A DNA stretch of 64,000 bases from Cardinium hertigii_C. Its GTDB lineage: Bacteria; Bacteroidota; Bacteroidia; Cytophagales; Amoebophilaceae. The translations under genes were made by a program, and so were the position numbers. Location: the NCBI RefSeq assembly GCF_050864855.1, contig NZ_JBOZWW010000058.1:62001-126000 (forward strand). The letters are read 5' to 3'. Positions 1 to 8,738 of the stretch are shown in pieces (within the stretch, counting starts at the first letter, position 1; every line of letters begins with the position of its first letter). The notes beneath the pieces were generated by a model, which was not told the origin of the DNA, made no database searches, and saw nothing but the letters and a program-made list of their open reading frames with translations.

Positions 1-1
1 A

Positions 2-154
2 GAGTTGTTAATAGGTAAAGAGGAATTGGCACGAATTTGGATATTACGCAACATTATGGCAGATATGAGTTCTACAGAAGCTATGGATTTCTTACTTAAA
101 AAAATGAGGGGTACACGTAACAATGAAGAATTTTTGGTTTCTATGAGTAATTAA
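2..154 (+). CDS. rho: Transcription termination factor Rho, C-terminal end (partial)
   Basis: The window opens inside a coding frame that runs from base 2 to a TAA stop at 152-154 and gives the last 50 residues of a protein. The sequence ELARIWILRNIMADM followed by EAMDFLLKKMRGTRNNEEF matches the conserved C-terminal end of Rho, the hexameric RNA helicase that terminates transcription. The RNA-binding and ATPase domains lie upstream, outside the window. No terminator hairpin is obvious in the 160 bases that follow. Confidence 0.8.
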   Translation, partial: ELLIGKEELARIWILRNIMADMSSTEAMDFLLKKMRGTRNNEEFLVSMSN

Positions 155-314
155 TTAGATAAAATATGCCAGACAACAAGCGGTAAAAATTATTAAAAAC
201 AAAGATAAGCATTAGATTGGTATCATCAGTAGTATACTATTTTGCTACTTTTATGACTTATTTTTTATTTAGGTTTTTTACCTAATTCTATTGCTACCGT
301 TTCAAAAAAATAGC

Positions 315-1022
315 ATGAAAAAAACAAGGACCATTCAAATAATTTGGTATGAAAATACTTTGTTTTTTTGCCTGATTGCTAGTTTATTAATTATCGGTAT
401 TTTTCCACTTTTTGTATGGGATAAAATTGCGTTTTTTAGATTGCTTAAACAGTGGCACCATCCTATGGTGGATTGTATAGCGCCTTATTGTACTTGGTTG
501 GGTGATGGGATTACCTATCTATCCTTGCTATGTATAGTAACCTTATTACATGCAACTTGTAGAAAAACTATGGTTATAGGGGGAAGTTTTGTGATTATGT
601 CTGTAGTAGTACAATTACTAAAACGTGTTTTTTTTAGAGATCAATTAAGGCCTATTGCTTTGCTTTCTGTAGATGCATCGCTACACTTAGTAGATGGAGT
701 ATCGCTACCAATAGATTTTAGTTTTCCTTCAGGTCATGCTGCTACCATCTTTGCCTTGATATGTCTACTACAGCTATTCTCTAAGAGCAAAAAAAAAATT
801 TATAGTGTAATTTTGTTGGGAATAGCCTTAATGGTCGTCTACTCAAGAATTTATCTTTGTCAACATTTTTATACAGATGTTTATGTAGGTGCTTGGATTG
901 GTACAATTGCTGCTCTAATAGCATACATCTGTGTTGTGGATTACAATGGGCCAAATTGGTTGGACCGTTCTATCTATTTTTTGTTGTACACCCATGGGAA
1001 AAGGTTTCCAATTAAAAAATAG
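315..1022 (+). CDS. PAP2-family membrane phosphatase
   Basis: A membrane phosphatase of the type 2 phosphatidic acid phosphatase (PAP2) superfamily, 235 aa with several hydrophobic helices. All three family motifs are visible: a K...RP motif (K103 to R112-P113), PSGH at 138-141, and SR(x5)H(x3)D at 177-188, with H184 as the expected nucleophile. Family members dephosphorylate lipid phosphates such as undecaprenyl diphosphate, phosphatidylglycerol phosphate or lipid A; the substrate here is not determined. I chose the ATG at 315, because the longer frame begins with a TTG at 291 that adds eight weak residues. The 3' end overlaps the following glycosyltransferase by 29 bases, so the two are probably co-translated. 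Confidence 0.85.
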   Translation: MKKTRTIQIIWYENTLFFCLIASLLIIGIFPLFVWDKIAFFRLLKQWHHPMVDCIAPYCTWLGDGITYLSLLCIVTLLHATCRKTMVIGGSFVIMSVVVQLLKRVFFRDQLRPIALLSVDASLHLVDGVSLPIDFSFPSGHAATIFALICLLQLFSKSKKKIYSVILLGIALMVVYSRIYLCQHFYTDVYVGAWIGTIAALIAYICVVDYNGPNWLDRSIYFLLYTHGKRFPIKK

Positions 1023-2616
1023 TATCGTTTTTTATTTTCTAATTGGTTTTGGATGCATTTTTGCACTCGGCATAAAAGGAGTCCATCTATTTGATTTAGA
1101 TGAACTCTATTTTGCCGAAATTACCAGAGAAATGATACGTACGGGAGACTATGGTCAAGTGACTTTTAATTTTGAACCACTCTATGAAAAACCTCCTTTT
1201 TTCTTTTGGCTACAAGCACTTTCTATGCATTTCTGGGGCATTAATGAGCTAGGAGCCCGTTTCCCTAATTTATTCTGTGGACTATTAACCCTTGCAACGG
1301 TATACTACATAGGTAAGGAATACAAAGATCAATGGTTTGGCTTTTTATGGATGTGTTTGTACGCAACTGCGTTTTTACCTCATTTTTATTTTAAATCAGG
1401 TATTATAGACCCTTTTTTTAATTACTTTTTGCTATTGGCCATCTATTTTTTATCTCATACCATGATGCCATCTAATCCATGGTTGTACAGCGGTTCGGGT
1501 TTATCTATAGGTTGCGGACTATTGACCAAAGGACCTATGGCCGTGATCATACCATTGGCCACGCTAGGATTGTCTTACACTTGGTTTAAGAGCAGTGTGG
1601 TTTCCTTCAAATCATTGGTTGTAGCACTATTGATTGCTACAGGGGTTCTATCCTGTTGGCTTATTCCAGAGATTTGGTGTAATGGATGCACTTTTATTAA
1701 AAAGTTTTGGGAGTACCATCTATTGCTCTATCATCAACCGGTTTATACCCATGACCAACCTTGGTACTATCACTATCTAGTGCTTTTTTTTGGATGCTTT
1801 CCAAGCGCTCTATTTGCCATATTTATCTTAAAACAAAAAAGATTGATTCAAGACAGTTACTTTGCAGCCAATATGCAAGCTTTATTAGTAGTTGTATTGG
1901 TCATTTTTACCTTGGTTGGTACAAAAATAGTCCATTATAGTGCTATGGCCTATTTCCCCATAACATTTTTTGCAACTGATTTTTTGCACCAACAGATCTA
2001 CAATAGGCAATATAGCCATTCAGTTATGGCTTTTTTATTTTTAGTCATTGGAGTAGTCATAGGCACCACTTTAGCGCTTATACCATGGATAATGTTACAT
2101 AAAACCTTATGGATCAGCCTTGTACAAAATCAAACTATAAAAGACGCACTACAGGTATCGGTTCTATGGAACTACTGGGATAGGATACCAGGTATGATCT
2201 ATATCATAGGTATAGGGATCGCCTACTCTTTTCTCTTACAATTCCGTTTTATTCCCTTTATAAGTAATTTTGCATTAATCAATATTTGCACATTGGCATT
2301 ATTTTTGATTCGTATAGCACCCAAAGTAGAAGCTTATACCCAAAAAGCAATGATTGATTTCTGTAAAGCTTGTAAAGGAAAAAATGTATATCTTGCTACG
2401 ATTGGTTTTAAATCAGCTGCCCCTCTTTTCTATGCTGACTTACCGAAAAGCTTGCGGGTAGCCGATATAAATTGGCTATTAGAGGGTCCTATTGATAAGC
2501 CTTGTTTTTTTATTTTATATAAAAAAGATCGTGCCATGCTAAAAGATTATCTAGATATTACTTATATAAAAAGTTCTGGATGTTTCGCATTTTATAAGCG
2601 ATTGCCTAAAACATAG
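994..2616 (+). CDS. GT39/ArnT-like membrane glycosyltransferase
   Basis: A polytopic membrane protein of 540 aa resembling the glycosyltransferase 39 (PMT/ArnT) family, which uses lipid-linked sugar donors. The signature acidic pair sits in the first periplasmic loop (D36-E37 in DLDELYFAEITREM), followed by YEKPPFFFW and then about ten hydrophobic segments; the C-terminal 100 residues are soluble. I chose the ATG at 994, overlapping the PAP2 gene by 29 bases; an earlier ATG at 946 and a GTG at 931 are possible. The overlap suggests both proteins act on one lipid-linked glycan pathway, but acceptor and sugar are unknown. Lipid A modification is the textbook role of such pairs, although relatives of this organism are thought to lack standard LPS. 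Confidence 0.8.
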   Translation: MGKGFQLKNSIVFYFLIGFGCIFALGIKGVHLFDLDELYFAEITREMIRTGDYGQVTFNFEPLYEKPPFFFWLQALSMHFWGINELGARFPNLFCGLLTLATVYYIGKEYKDQWFGFLWMCLYATAFLPHFYFKSGIIDPFFNYFLLLAIYFLSHTMMPSNPWLYSGSGLSIGCGLLTKGPMAVIIPLATLGLSYTWFKSSVVSFKSLVVALLIATGVLSCWLIPEIWCNGCTFIKKFWEYHLLLYHQPVYTHDQPWYYHYLVLFFGCFPSALFAIFILKQKRLIQDSYFAANMQALLVVVLVIFTLVGTKIVHYSAMAYFPITFFATDFLHQQIYNRQYSHSVMAFLFLVIGVVIGTTLALIPWIMLHKTLWISLVQNQTIKDALQVSVLWNYWDRIPGMIYIIGIGIAYSFLLQFRFIPFISNFALINICTLALFLIRIAPKVEAYTQKAMIDFCKACKGKNVYLATIGFKSAAPLFYADLPKSLRVADINWLLEGPIDKPCFFILYKKDRAMLKDYLDITYIKSSGCFAFYKRLPKT

Positions 2617-2678
2617 ACTTAGCTTCATGGCTCTAATAGCGTAAAAAAATTAAAAACAAACAATCGGAAATAAAACAA

Positions 2679-2700
2679 TATAGTGGACCAAAAAATTAGG
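2679..2700. mobile_element. Solo IS3/IS150-type terminal repeat
   Basis: TATAGTGGACCAAAAAATTAGG matches the end sequence also found at 9985, 49338 and 51606. At 51606 the same sequence lies at the end of an IS3-family transposase fragment, which identifies it as an IS terminal repeat. No transposase frame is attached here, so this is a leftover end. Confidence 0.5.
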
Positions 2701-2763
2701 AAAAAACTATATAGAAACTTTCAAATAAACACTAAAAAAATACTTTTTTAAACAAAGCTTAAA

Positions 2764-2782
2764 AGTCTATTGCAACGGTCTA
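2764..2782. mobile_element. Solo IS5-type terminal repeat
   Basis: GTCTATTGCAACGGTCT closely matches the right end of the degenerate IS5-like element at 51810-52247 and a solo copy at 54092. Its orientation places the lost element to its left. It overlaps the stop codon of the adjoining transposase fragment, so one IS end probably cut into another element. Confidence 0.4.
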
Positions 2783-2908
2783 AAGACGTTTTCTTAGTTC
2801 TTGTAGTAAACCTCCTTTCTCAAAAAGGGTCGATAAATCTACTCCTGATTCTACCAATAAATCTATCGCTTTGCTTATACCATCTTCAGAACCTAATTGC
2901 TTTTTCAT
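2780..2908 (-). pseudogene. Truncated N-terminus of an IS256-type (mutator) transposase
   Basis: On the minus strand an ATG at 2908 opens a 42-codon frame beginning MKKQLGSEDG and continuing through DLSTLFEKGGLLQELRKRL before a stop at 2780. The spacing and the GLLQELRKRL segment resemble the start of IS256/mutator-family transposases, which are normally about 400 aa. The frame ends exactly where a solo IS5-type end begins, so I read it as a transposase cut off by a later insertion or deletion. The family assignment rests on a short stretch and is tentative. Confidence 0.5.
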
Positions 2909-3033
2909 ATTCTTAAAAAATAAAAATTAATGTATTTAATACAAAATTTACAAATCTTAAAAAATATTTACACACTTAAAAAGAAAGACTCAGCCCTTCC
3001 AGAGTGATGAGTGGACACACAAATTATGATTTT

Positions 3034-4884
3034 TTATCTCTCTTTACTAGCCGCTTGTATCAGTTTTATAATTTTGGTAAAATCTTCTTCTGGATGGTCT
3101 TTTGCCATGGATTGGGCTAGTTCTAACAATGTGCTCCCTGTGCCATTAGGTAAGTCACTTACTATGCGCATATTAACATTAGCTCCTTTTTCTATAAGCT
3201 TGGCAACTGAATCTATACGATTATTAATAATTGCTCGATGTATAGGCGTTCTTTCCCACTTGTTTCGTGCATCGACATAAGCACCATGGTCAATTAAAAG
3301 TTCCATTATTGTAACATTATTATTAGTCGCAGCTATATGTAACGGTCTATCCCCCCAAGGGTTCTTGCATTCCTGCTGATTGACACGGCAGCCTTCTCTA
3401 ATAAGCTTTTTCACTAATTCAAGATCATTATCCTCTACTGCTTTATGTAGCGCCGTATAGCCATTCTCCATAGGATATTTTTGATCGACTATAAGAGCGG
3501 CTTCTAATAACGCAATAGCTTTTTTATTTTTGTTTTGCTTAGCTATTTCTAGTGGAGTAAAACCTTCTGCATCCTGGATATTTAAGTCAGCTCCACCTTC
3601 TATTAAGCAAGTTATAAATGGTATACAACGCTCTGATTGAGCTGCTCGATGCAAAAGGGTGCTACCAAACATATCTTTAAGGTTAAGATCTGAACCATTT
3701 TCAACTAAGACCATCATACATTTAAAAAATGTATTATAATCACGATAAACATGTAAAATTGCATGTACAGCTGTACAACGAACTATTTTATTTTTAGTAT
3801 TTAGCTTAATACCTAGTTTTATAAGCATTTTTATACAATCTATATGTCCCTTGTAAGCGGATATATACAATGGTGTTAGTCCTGTATCATCGCTTGGATT
3901 GATAGGCATACCTGCTTTTACCAAACTTTCTATGCATTTAGGTTGGTTGTAGTAAGCAGCTGTATAAAGATAATTGTAAATAGTTAGATCTGCTCCCTCT
4001 TGCGCTAAGGCTGTAACAGATGCATCATGCCCTTCCTGAACTGCAAGCAATAAGGGCGTTTCCCGAGATTTGGTTGCTTCATCAACTAGTTTTCCTTCCT
4101 TGCTTAAAATTTTTATACAAGACGTATGCCCTTCTTTGGCAGCCAAATGCAATGGAATTTCGGCTGATTTATTTCGACTGCATAGATTGGCACCGCTTTC
4201 AACTAGCAGGGTTATAACTGGTAAATGACCAGCTGCAGCAGCCACATGGAGGGCTGTTTCTTGCTTTTTACTTCTGCTATGAAGATCTATACCATGTCCT
4301 AGCAATACTTTGATACAGTCTACTTGATTCATCTGAGCAGCCAAATGCAATAATGAATAGCCATTTTTGGCTTTACAATAGATGTCTCCTCCACTATTTA
4401 ATAAAACTTTTAAACAATCGGATTGACCGCTTTGGACGGCTATCTGTAATGGATTATGGCCATATTTGTCTTTTATAGATAATGTTTTTTTATCTTTAGC
4501 TAGTAGTTTAACAGAGGACAAATGACCTCTTAAAGTGGCTATATGGAGTGGGGTGGCACCTTCTTTACTTTTGCTAGTAATCATTCCTTTATGAGCAATC
4601 AATAGAGAGATGCAATCTTCATATCCATAGTAAGCCGCCCAGTGTAAGGGGCTATGGCCATTTTGATCTTTACTATTTACATTTACTTTCTGGTGAATCA
4701 GCTGATTTAATTCTGATAGATTACCCTTAGCTATCGCTAAATGAAGGGGCCTAAGCTGATTATTTGTAATAGACCATAAAGCATCTGATGATGGATCTAC
4801 ATATGTAGTTGCTTGTTTGGCATAAGCCATATGGCAGCAAAAAATAAAAATAGAATAACTGTATACTTTGTTTAAGTAAGGCAT
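3034..4884 (-). CDS. Exported ankyrin-repeat protein (about 16 repeats)
   Basis: A 616-aa protein that begins with a signal-peptide-like segment (hydrophobic YSYSIFIFCCHMAYA, residues 8-22) and is then almost entirely ankyrin repeats of about 33 aa from residue 45 to the end. Typical cores are SPLHWAAYYG, TPLHIATLRG, TALHVAAAAG and RPLHIAATNNN. About 16 repeats can be counted, some degenerate. Ankyrin repeats bind other proteins; in intracellular bacteria such proteins are often secreted into the host, which is inference here. The C-terminus is the short basic-acidic tail KIIKLIQAASKER. It stands alone, with IS debris 3' and 375 bases without a gene upstream. Confidence 0.85.
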   Translation of the reverse strand: MPYLNKVYSYSIFIFCCHMAYAKQATTYVDPSSDALWSITNNQLRPLHLAIAKGNLSELNQLIHQKVNVNSKDQNGHSPLHWAAYYGYEDCISLLIAHKGMITSKSKEGATPLHIATLRGHLSSVKLLAKDKKTLSIKDKYGHNPLQIAVQSGQSDCLKVLLNSGGDIYCKAKNGYSLLHLAAQMNQVDCIKVLLGHGIDLHSRSKKQETALHVAAAAGHLPVITLLVESGANLCSRNKSAEIPLHLAAKEGHTSCIKILSKEGKLVDEATKSRETPLLLAVQEGHDASVTALAQEGADLTIYNYLYTAAYYNQPKCIESLVKAGMPINPSDDTGLTPLYISAYKGHIDCIKMLIKLGIKLNTKNKIVRCTAVHAILHVYRDYNTFFKCMMVLVENGSDLNLKDMFGSTLLHRAAQSERCIPFITCLIEGGADLNIQDAEGFTPLEIAKQNKNKKAIALLEAALIVDQKYPMENGYTALHKAVEDNDLELVKKLIREGCRVNQQECKNPWGDRPLHIAATNNNVTIMELLIDHGAYVDARNKWERTPIHRAIINNRIDSVAKLIEKGANVNMRIVSDLPNGTGSTLLELAQSMAKDHPEEDFTKIIKLIQAASKER

Positions 4885-5259
4885 AATGTATACAATTAAT
4901 GATTTAATTAAGAATATTCTTCATATGTTGTGGCAAAACGCCTTAAAAACTGACATAATGCATCGAAAACTTCCCAAAACGCATTAAAGAGGTAAAACAC
5001 TTATTACTTTTTGTCATATTTTTTTAAGCGATTGTAATTTAAGCGGGTCAAAATTACTATTTCCTTTAAGATAGGGCAATAACTCTGTAGTAAATAGTCA
5101 ATATGGGCACTAAAGGTTTAAACGAAAAACATAACTTAATCATTTTTTAAAACAAATGCCACAAAAGGATTCCACTAGATGTTACTGAAATGTACTGGGA
5201 TAGCAAGTACGATAGGTAATAGATGGGTTTGGATATTTGTTTATATATCGTTTTTTTAA
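4885..5259. other. Intergenic stretch without a recognisable gene
   Basis: 375 bases upstream of the 616-aa ankyrin gene. No ORF longer than about 40 codons with a plausible start is seen, and no tRNA. It presumably holds the ankyrin promoter on the minus strand, but I cannot point to one. Confidence 0.5.
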
Positions 5260-5454
5260 CTACCGTAATAGCCTACCAACTATTTTTTTTACACAACGCT
5301 TCAGTAAGCGTTTGGTTACAATAGATACAATAGCCCCCCTTGTTCCATCATATAGGCCCGCTGTAAGTTTTGTTTTTTCTTTATTAGAGATAAACCACCA
5401 TACTAAAACGCCCCCTAAAATGGTTCCCAACCATAACGATAATTTTTTAGACAT
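5260..5454 (-). CDS. Small YtxH-like membrane protein
   Basis: A 64-aa protein with one N-terminal transmembrane segment (LSLWLGTILGGVLVWWF, residues 5-21) followed by a strongly basic tail (KRLLKRCVKKIVGRLLR). The architecture, and its similarity in layout to the neighbouring 58-aa protein, suggests a YtxH-type small membrane protein of unknown function. The opposite strand also has an ORF here, but the membrane-helix/basic-tail pattern and the paired neighbour favour the minus strand. The two genes are separated by an inverted repeat at 5520-5542. Confidence 0.55.
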   Translation of the reverse strand: MSKKLSLWLGTILGGVLVWWFISNKEKTKLTAGLYDGTRGAIVSIVTKRLLKRCVKKIVGRLLR

Positions 5455-5519
5455 AAACTATAGGGATTATAAAGAGTCGTAAAGCAATAAAGAAGCAAAG
5501 CATAGCAACTTTTTTAGTT

Positions 5520-5542
5520 GCCTCTATGGTATGCATAGAGGC
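5520..5542. terminator. Strong hairpin between two small membrane-protein genes
   Basis: GCCTCTATG and CATAGAGGC form a 9-bp perfect stem around a 5-base loop. A second smaller inverted repeat (GCAACT...AGTTGC) lies directly to its left. It sits just beyond the stop codon of the 58-aa minus-strand gene, where a terminator or mRNA-stabilising hairpin would be expected. No clean T-run follows on the minus strand, so intrinsic termination is uncertain. Confidence 0.4.
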
Positions 5543-5552
5543 CTATGCAAGC

Positions 5553-5729
5553 TTATTCATTAATAGTATGGACCGTTTCTTCAGATAACGATTTAATGCA
5601 ACCCGATAACTTTTTTGCCTTGCCTTGGATCGCTTTTGTAATTTTTTTCTTGGTATCATCGCAGACTAAAATGCCCAATATAGCACCTAATACCACACCT
5701 AATGATAGGTAATACACATTTTTAAACAT
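5553..5729 (-). CDS. Small YtxH-like membrane protein
   Basis: A 58-aa protein starting MFKNVYYLSLGVVLGAILG with a single glycine-rich membrane helix (about residues 6-23), followed by a lysine-rich amphipathic tail (TKKKITKAIQGKAKKLSG). This is the layout of YtxH-type small membrane proteins. It is in tandem with the 64-aa protein at 5260-5454, and both lie downstream of gyrB on the same strand. Function is unknown. Confidence 0.6.
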   Translation of the reverse strand: MFKNVYYLSLGVVLGAILGILVCDDTKKKITKAIQGKAKKLSGCIKSLSEETVHTINE

Positions 5730-5876
5730 AAATTTACTTTAAACTTAAAGCCTTTAAAAGGCTAAATAAAACTGAACCAGTATACTAAATTTACACACTT
5801 TAACTTAATAAAGCTATAAAAAGAGAAAATATTCGACCCTAAGAACAGAATCGATATCATAAAGATGAAACAAAAT

Positions 5877-7826
5877 CTAAATATCCAATTTAGCATATTT
5901 GGCATAACGTTCTATAAATTCTCTACGAGGAGGCACTTCATCCCCCATTAACATAGAGAACAGATGTTCTGCCGCCAATGCAGAGGCTATAGTTACCTGT
6001 CTGAGCTTCCGACGTGTTGGATCCATAGTAGTATCCCAAAGTTGAATTTCATTCATCTCACCTAAACCTTTATAACGTTGAACAAAGACAGCATCAACTT
6101 TTCCATCTTTAAGGCTAAATTGTGTGACCCATTCTTCTTTTTCTGATTCTGTCCAGCAATAGTGCGCTTCTTTATCTCGTTTCACTAGATACAGTGGAGG
6201 AGAAGCAATATAGAGATGCCCTTTTTCTATAATGTCCCGCATGTAGCGGAAGAAAAAAGTTAAAATAAGGGTACGAATGTGGCTGCCATCTACATCTGCA
6301 TCAGTCATAATCACAATTTTGTGGTAACGTAATTTATCTAGATTAATGGCTTGCTCGCTACCATCTGTACCTATCGCTACACCCAGTGCAGTGATCATAT
6401 TTCTGACCTGCTCATTATCATATATTTTATATGCTTGTGCTTTTTCTACATTCAAAATTTTACCTTTTAAAGGAAGAATAGCTTGGAATCGTCTGTTCCT
6501 ACCCATTTTAGCAGTACCACCAGCAGAATCACCCTCTACCAAAAATAATTCACAAAGCGTAGGGTCCCGTTCAGAACAATCTGCTAATTTACCAGGCAAG
6601 CTGTTGCTCATTAATACATTTTTGCGTTGTACCATTTCACGTGCTTTTCGGGCAGCTTGGCGGGCTTGAGCAGCTACAATAACTTTGTTAACAATCAGTT
6701 TTGCTTCCTTAGGATGTTCTTCTAAGTAGTAATGTAATACTTCAGCTACACAGCTTTCTACAGCGCTTTGTACTTCTGCATTCCCTAGTTTGGTTTTTGT
6801 TTGTCCTTCAAATTGAGGTTCAGCTACTTTTACAGAAATTACAGCAGTTAGCCCTTCCCGAAAGTCATCTCCAATGATCTCTATTTTGGCTTTTTCCAAT
6901 AAACCAGATTTATCTGCATAGTTCTTTAAAGTGCGGGTTAAAGCTCTTTTAAATCCAGTTACATGCATACCGCCTTCAATTGTATGAATGTTATTTACAT
7001 AAGAAACCACTGTTTCAGAATAGCCTGTATTATAGGTCATGGCAACCTGTACGCCTATATTATTTTTTTCTCCTTCTACAAGAATAGGCGTGGGCATAAT
7101 GGAAGTTTTGGAGCGTTCTAGATGGGAAACAAATTCTAGAAGGCCTCCTTGAGAATAAAAAGCTTGTTGAAAAGGATTACCTTGTTCGTCCTGTTCACGA
7201 CGATCCTCTAATTGCATCTTTAGCCCTACATTTAAATAGACCAACTCTTGCAGTCTATTGATAATCGTATGTAAGTTATAGACCGTAGTGGTAAAAATAG
7301 AACTATCTGGCGTAAAATGAACGGTGGTGCCCCGTAGTTCTGTAGTACCTATTTCTTTAACAGGGTAGCATGGAATACCTTGTGCATATTCTTGTTTATA
7401 AATTTTTCCGTTTCGGTATACGGTAACCTCTAAGTGAGCAGATAGTGCATTTACACAGGAAACCCCTACACCATGCAAGCCTCCAGAAATTTTATAGGTA
7501 CCTTTATCAAATTTACCACCTGCATGCAGTATGGTCATAACCACCTCCAAAGCTGACTTCTGTTCTTTTAGATGCATGCCAGTGGGAATGCCACGACCAT
7601 CATCCCATACAGTAATCGCATTATTTTCGTGTATAATAATCCCAATTTGAGTACAGTAGCCTGCTAAAGACTCATCAATAGAGTTGTCTACTACTTCCCA
7701 GACAAGATGATGTAATCCCTTTATGCCTACATCCCCAATGTACATAGCAGGACGTTTGCGAACAGCTTCTAGCCCTTCTAAGACTTGGATATTATCTGCT
7801 GAATAGTCATTAATGGTAGGGGTCAT
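5877..7826 (-). CDS. gyrB: DNA gyrase subunit B
   Basis: The ATPase subunit of DNA gyrase, which introduces negative supercoils using ATP. Its 649 aa match the usual length in Bacteroidetes. The GHKL ATPase domain is at the N-terminus (RPAMYIGD, then DDGRGIPTG and GGLHGVGVSCVNALS), followed by the transducer domain and a TOPRIM region with EGDSAGG, PLKGKILNVEKA and TDADVDGSHIRTL; the C-terminus ends with RRKLR and RREFIE. Every expected motif is intact. The start is the ATG at 7826. A 71-bp gap separates it from the Smr-domain gene upstream on the same strand. Confidence 0.97.
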   Translation of the reverse strand: MTPTINDYSADNIQVLEGLEAVRKRPAMYIGDVGIKGLHHLVWEVVDNSIDESLAGYCTQIGIIIHENNAITVWDDGRGIPTGMHLKEQKSALEVVMTILHAGGKFDKGTYKISGGLHGVGVSCVNALSAHLEVTVYRNGKIYKQEYAQGIPCYPVKEIGTTELRGTTVHFTPDSSIFTTTVYNLHTIINRLQELVYLNVGLKMQLEDRREQDEQGNPFQQAFYSQGGLLEFVSHLERSKTSIMPTPILVEGEKNNIGVQVAMTYNTGYSETVVSYVNNIHTIEGGMHVTGFKRALTRTLKNYADKSGLLEKAKIEIIGDDFREGLTAVISVKVAEPQFEGQTKTKLGNAEVQSAVESCVAEVLHYYLEEHPKEAKLIVNKVIVAAQARQAARKAREMVQRKNVLMSNSLPGKLADCSERDPTLCELFLVEGDSAGGTAKMGRNRRFQAILPLKGKILNVEKAQAYKIYDNEQVRNMITALGVAIGTDGSEQAINLDKLRYHKIVIMTDADVDGSHIRTLILTFFFRYMRDIIEKGHLYIASPPLYLVKRDKEAHYCWTESEKEEWVTQFSLKDGKVDAVFVQRYKGLGEMNEIQLWDTTMDPTRRKLRQVTIASALAAEHLFSMLMGDEVPPRREFIERYAKYAKLDI

Positions 7827-7897
7827 CTTTAAAAGCTGTTTAATATTTTAAATAAAAAATTTATATGCTAAGATAATAGGTTTAAACGAAAGACACA

Positions 7898-8356
7898 CTA
7901 TATTTCAATTATAGTCATACCGGCCATACAGTGTACAGGACTTTGGAGGGTTATTCTTTTTACCAAAGGATGGTAATTTAAGTAATTGCGCACGGCACTA
8001 CGCAAAATGCCTTTTCCTTGCCCATGAATAATTTTTAATCGACAATGGCCTAATAGCAACGCATGATTGATAAATTTCTCTAATGCACATAGCGCTTGAG
8101 CTTTGTTGAAACCATGTAGATCAAGTATTGGATCAGCTGGCATAGATCGTGTGGGTATCGTCACATTATTTGATAAAGGTCTATTTTTTCGAATAGATGA
8201 CGGAAACATGACTGTTTCAACAGATTGAAGTGGTAGATAAAAGTGCAATTTTCCAAAATCAATTAGTACCTTATCTAGACTGATACTTATTACTTGACCT
8301 ATAGCAGCTTGATTTTTAATGCGTACATAGGTACCAATTGCAATGTTGGCGCACAT
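7898..8356 (-). CDS. Smr-domain protein, apparent C-terminal remnant of MutS2
   Basis: A 152-aa protein with two parts. Residues 5-50 (GTYVRIKNQAAIGQVISI...DKVLIDFGKLHFYLPL) look like the KOW-like segment that precedes Smr in MutS2. Residues 75-152 are an Smr domain with DLHGF and the HGQGKGILR loop. MutS2 is normally about 800 aa with an MutS-type ATPase in front; here the ATPase and clamp are missing and the frame has its own start. Smr domains nick or bind branched nucleic acid, or act on collided ribosomes. Whether this piece is functional is unknown, but the frame is intact and the Smr loop is kept. The 120-aa gene upstream is only 19 bases away. Confidence 0.8.
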   Translation of the reverse strand: MCANIAIGTYVRIKNQAAIGQVISISLDKVLIDFGKLHFYLPLQSVETVMFPSSIRKNRPLSNNVTIPTRSMPADPILDLHGFNKAQALCALEKFINHALLLGHCRLKIIHGQGKGILRSAVRNYLNYHPLVKRITLQSPVHCMAGMTIIEI

Positions 8357-8375
8357 ATATAAAAGAATTAAAAAA

Positions 8376-8738
8376 CTAAATAGAAAGTTCTTTTAAAGCT
8401 TGATAAATTTTTCTATAAACTTCAAGTGCCCTTTCTGAAGAATCTTCTAAATAATATTTTATACTTTGATTGAAAGACTGCGGGTCTATCTTATATAGTA
8501 TTAATATTTTTTTATGGTTTTCACGACGTAATATAGATATAGTTGCTTCAGGATAATAGCTATTAAGTAACCAACTATTGAGCAACTCCAAATCTCTTAT
8601 TACATTTACAAAAACCATAAAAAAATGTTCATTGACTATAGTCGTAGGTGGATGGCTGGTAGAAGCTGTTGTGAAGGGTGCGTTACGGGTCCAGTACAAT
8701 AGCAACAATGCGAAAAGAATAGTAGCTATTTTTTTCAT
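8376..8738 (-). CDS. Hypothetical small exported or membrane-anchored protein
   Basis: A 120-aa protein with a signal anchor at residues 2-16 (KKIATILFALLLLYW) and a soluble remainder without a motif I recognise. The C-terminal half is rich in charged helices (DSSERALEVYRKIYQALKELSI). It lies 19 bases upstream of the Smr-domain gene on the same strand, so the two may be co-transcribed. No function is proposed. Confidence 0.6.
   Translation of the reverse strand: MKKIATILFALLLLYWTRNAPFTTASTSHPPTTIVNEHFFMVFVNVIRDLELLNSWLLNSYYPEATISILRRENHKKILILYKIDPQSFNQSIKYYLEDSSERALEVYRKIYQALKELSI

Noticed and set aside
3011..3280. 89-codon plus-strand frame
   Set aside because: Antisense to the ankyrin gene end; typical shadow of ankyrin codons.
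5237..5482. 81-codon plus-strand frame
   Set aside because: Lies over the 64-aa minus-strand gene, whose membrane helix and basic tail are more protein-like.
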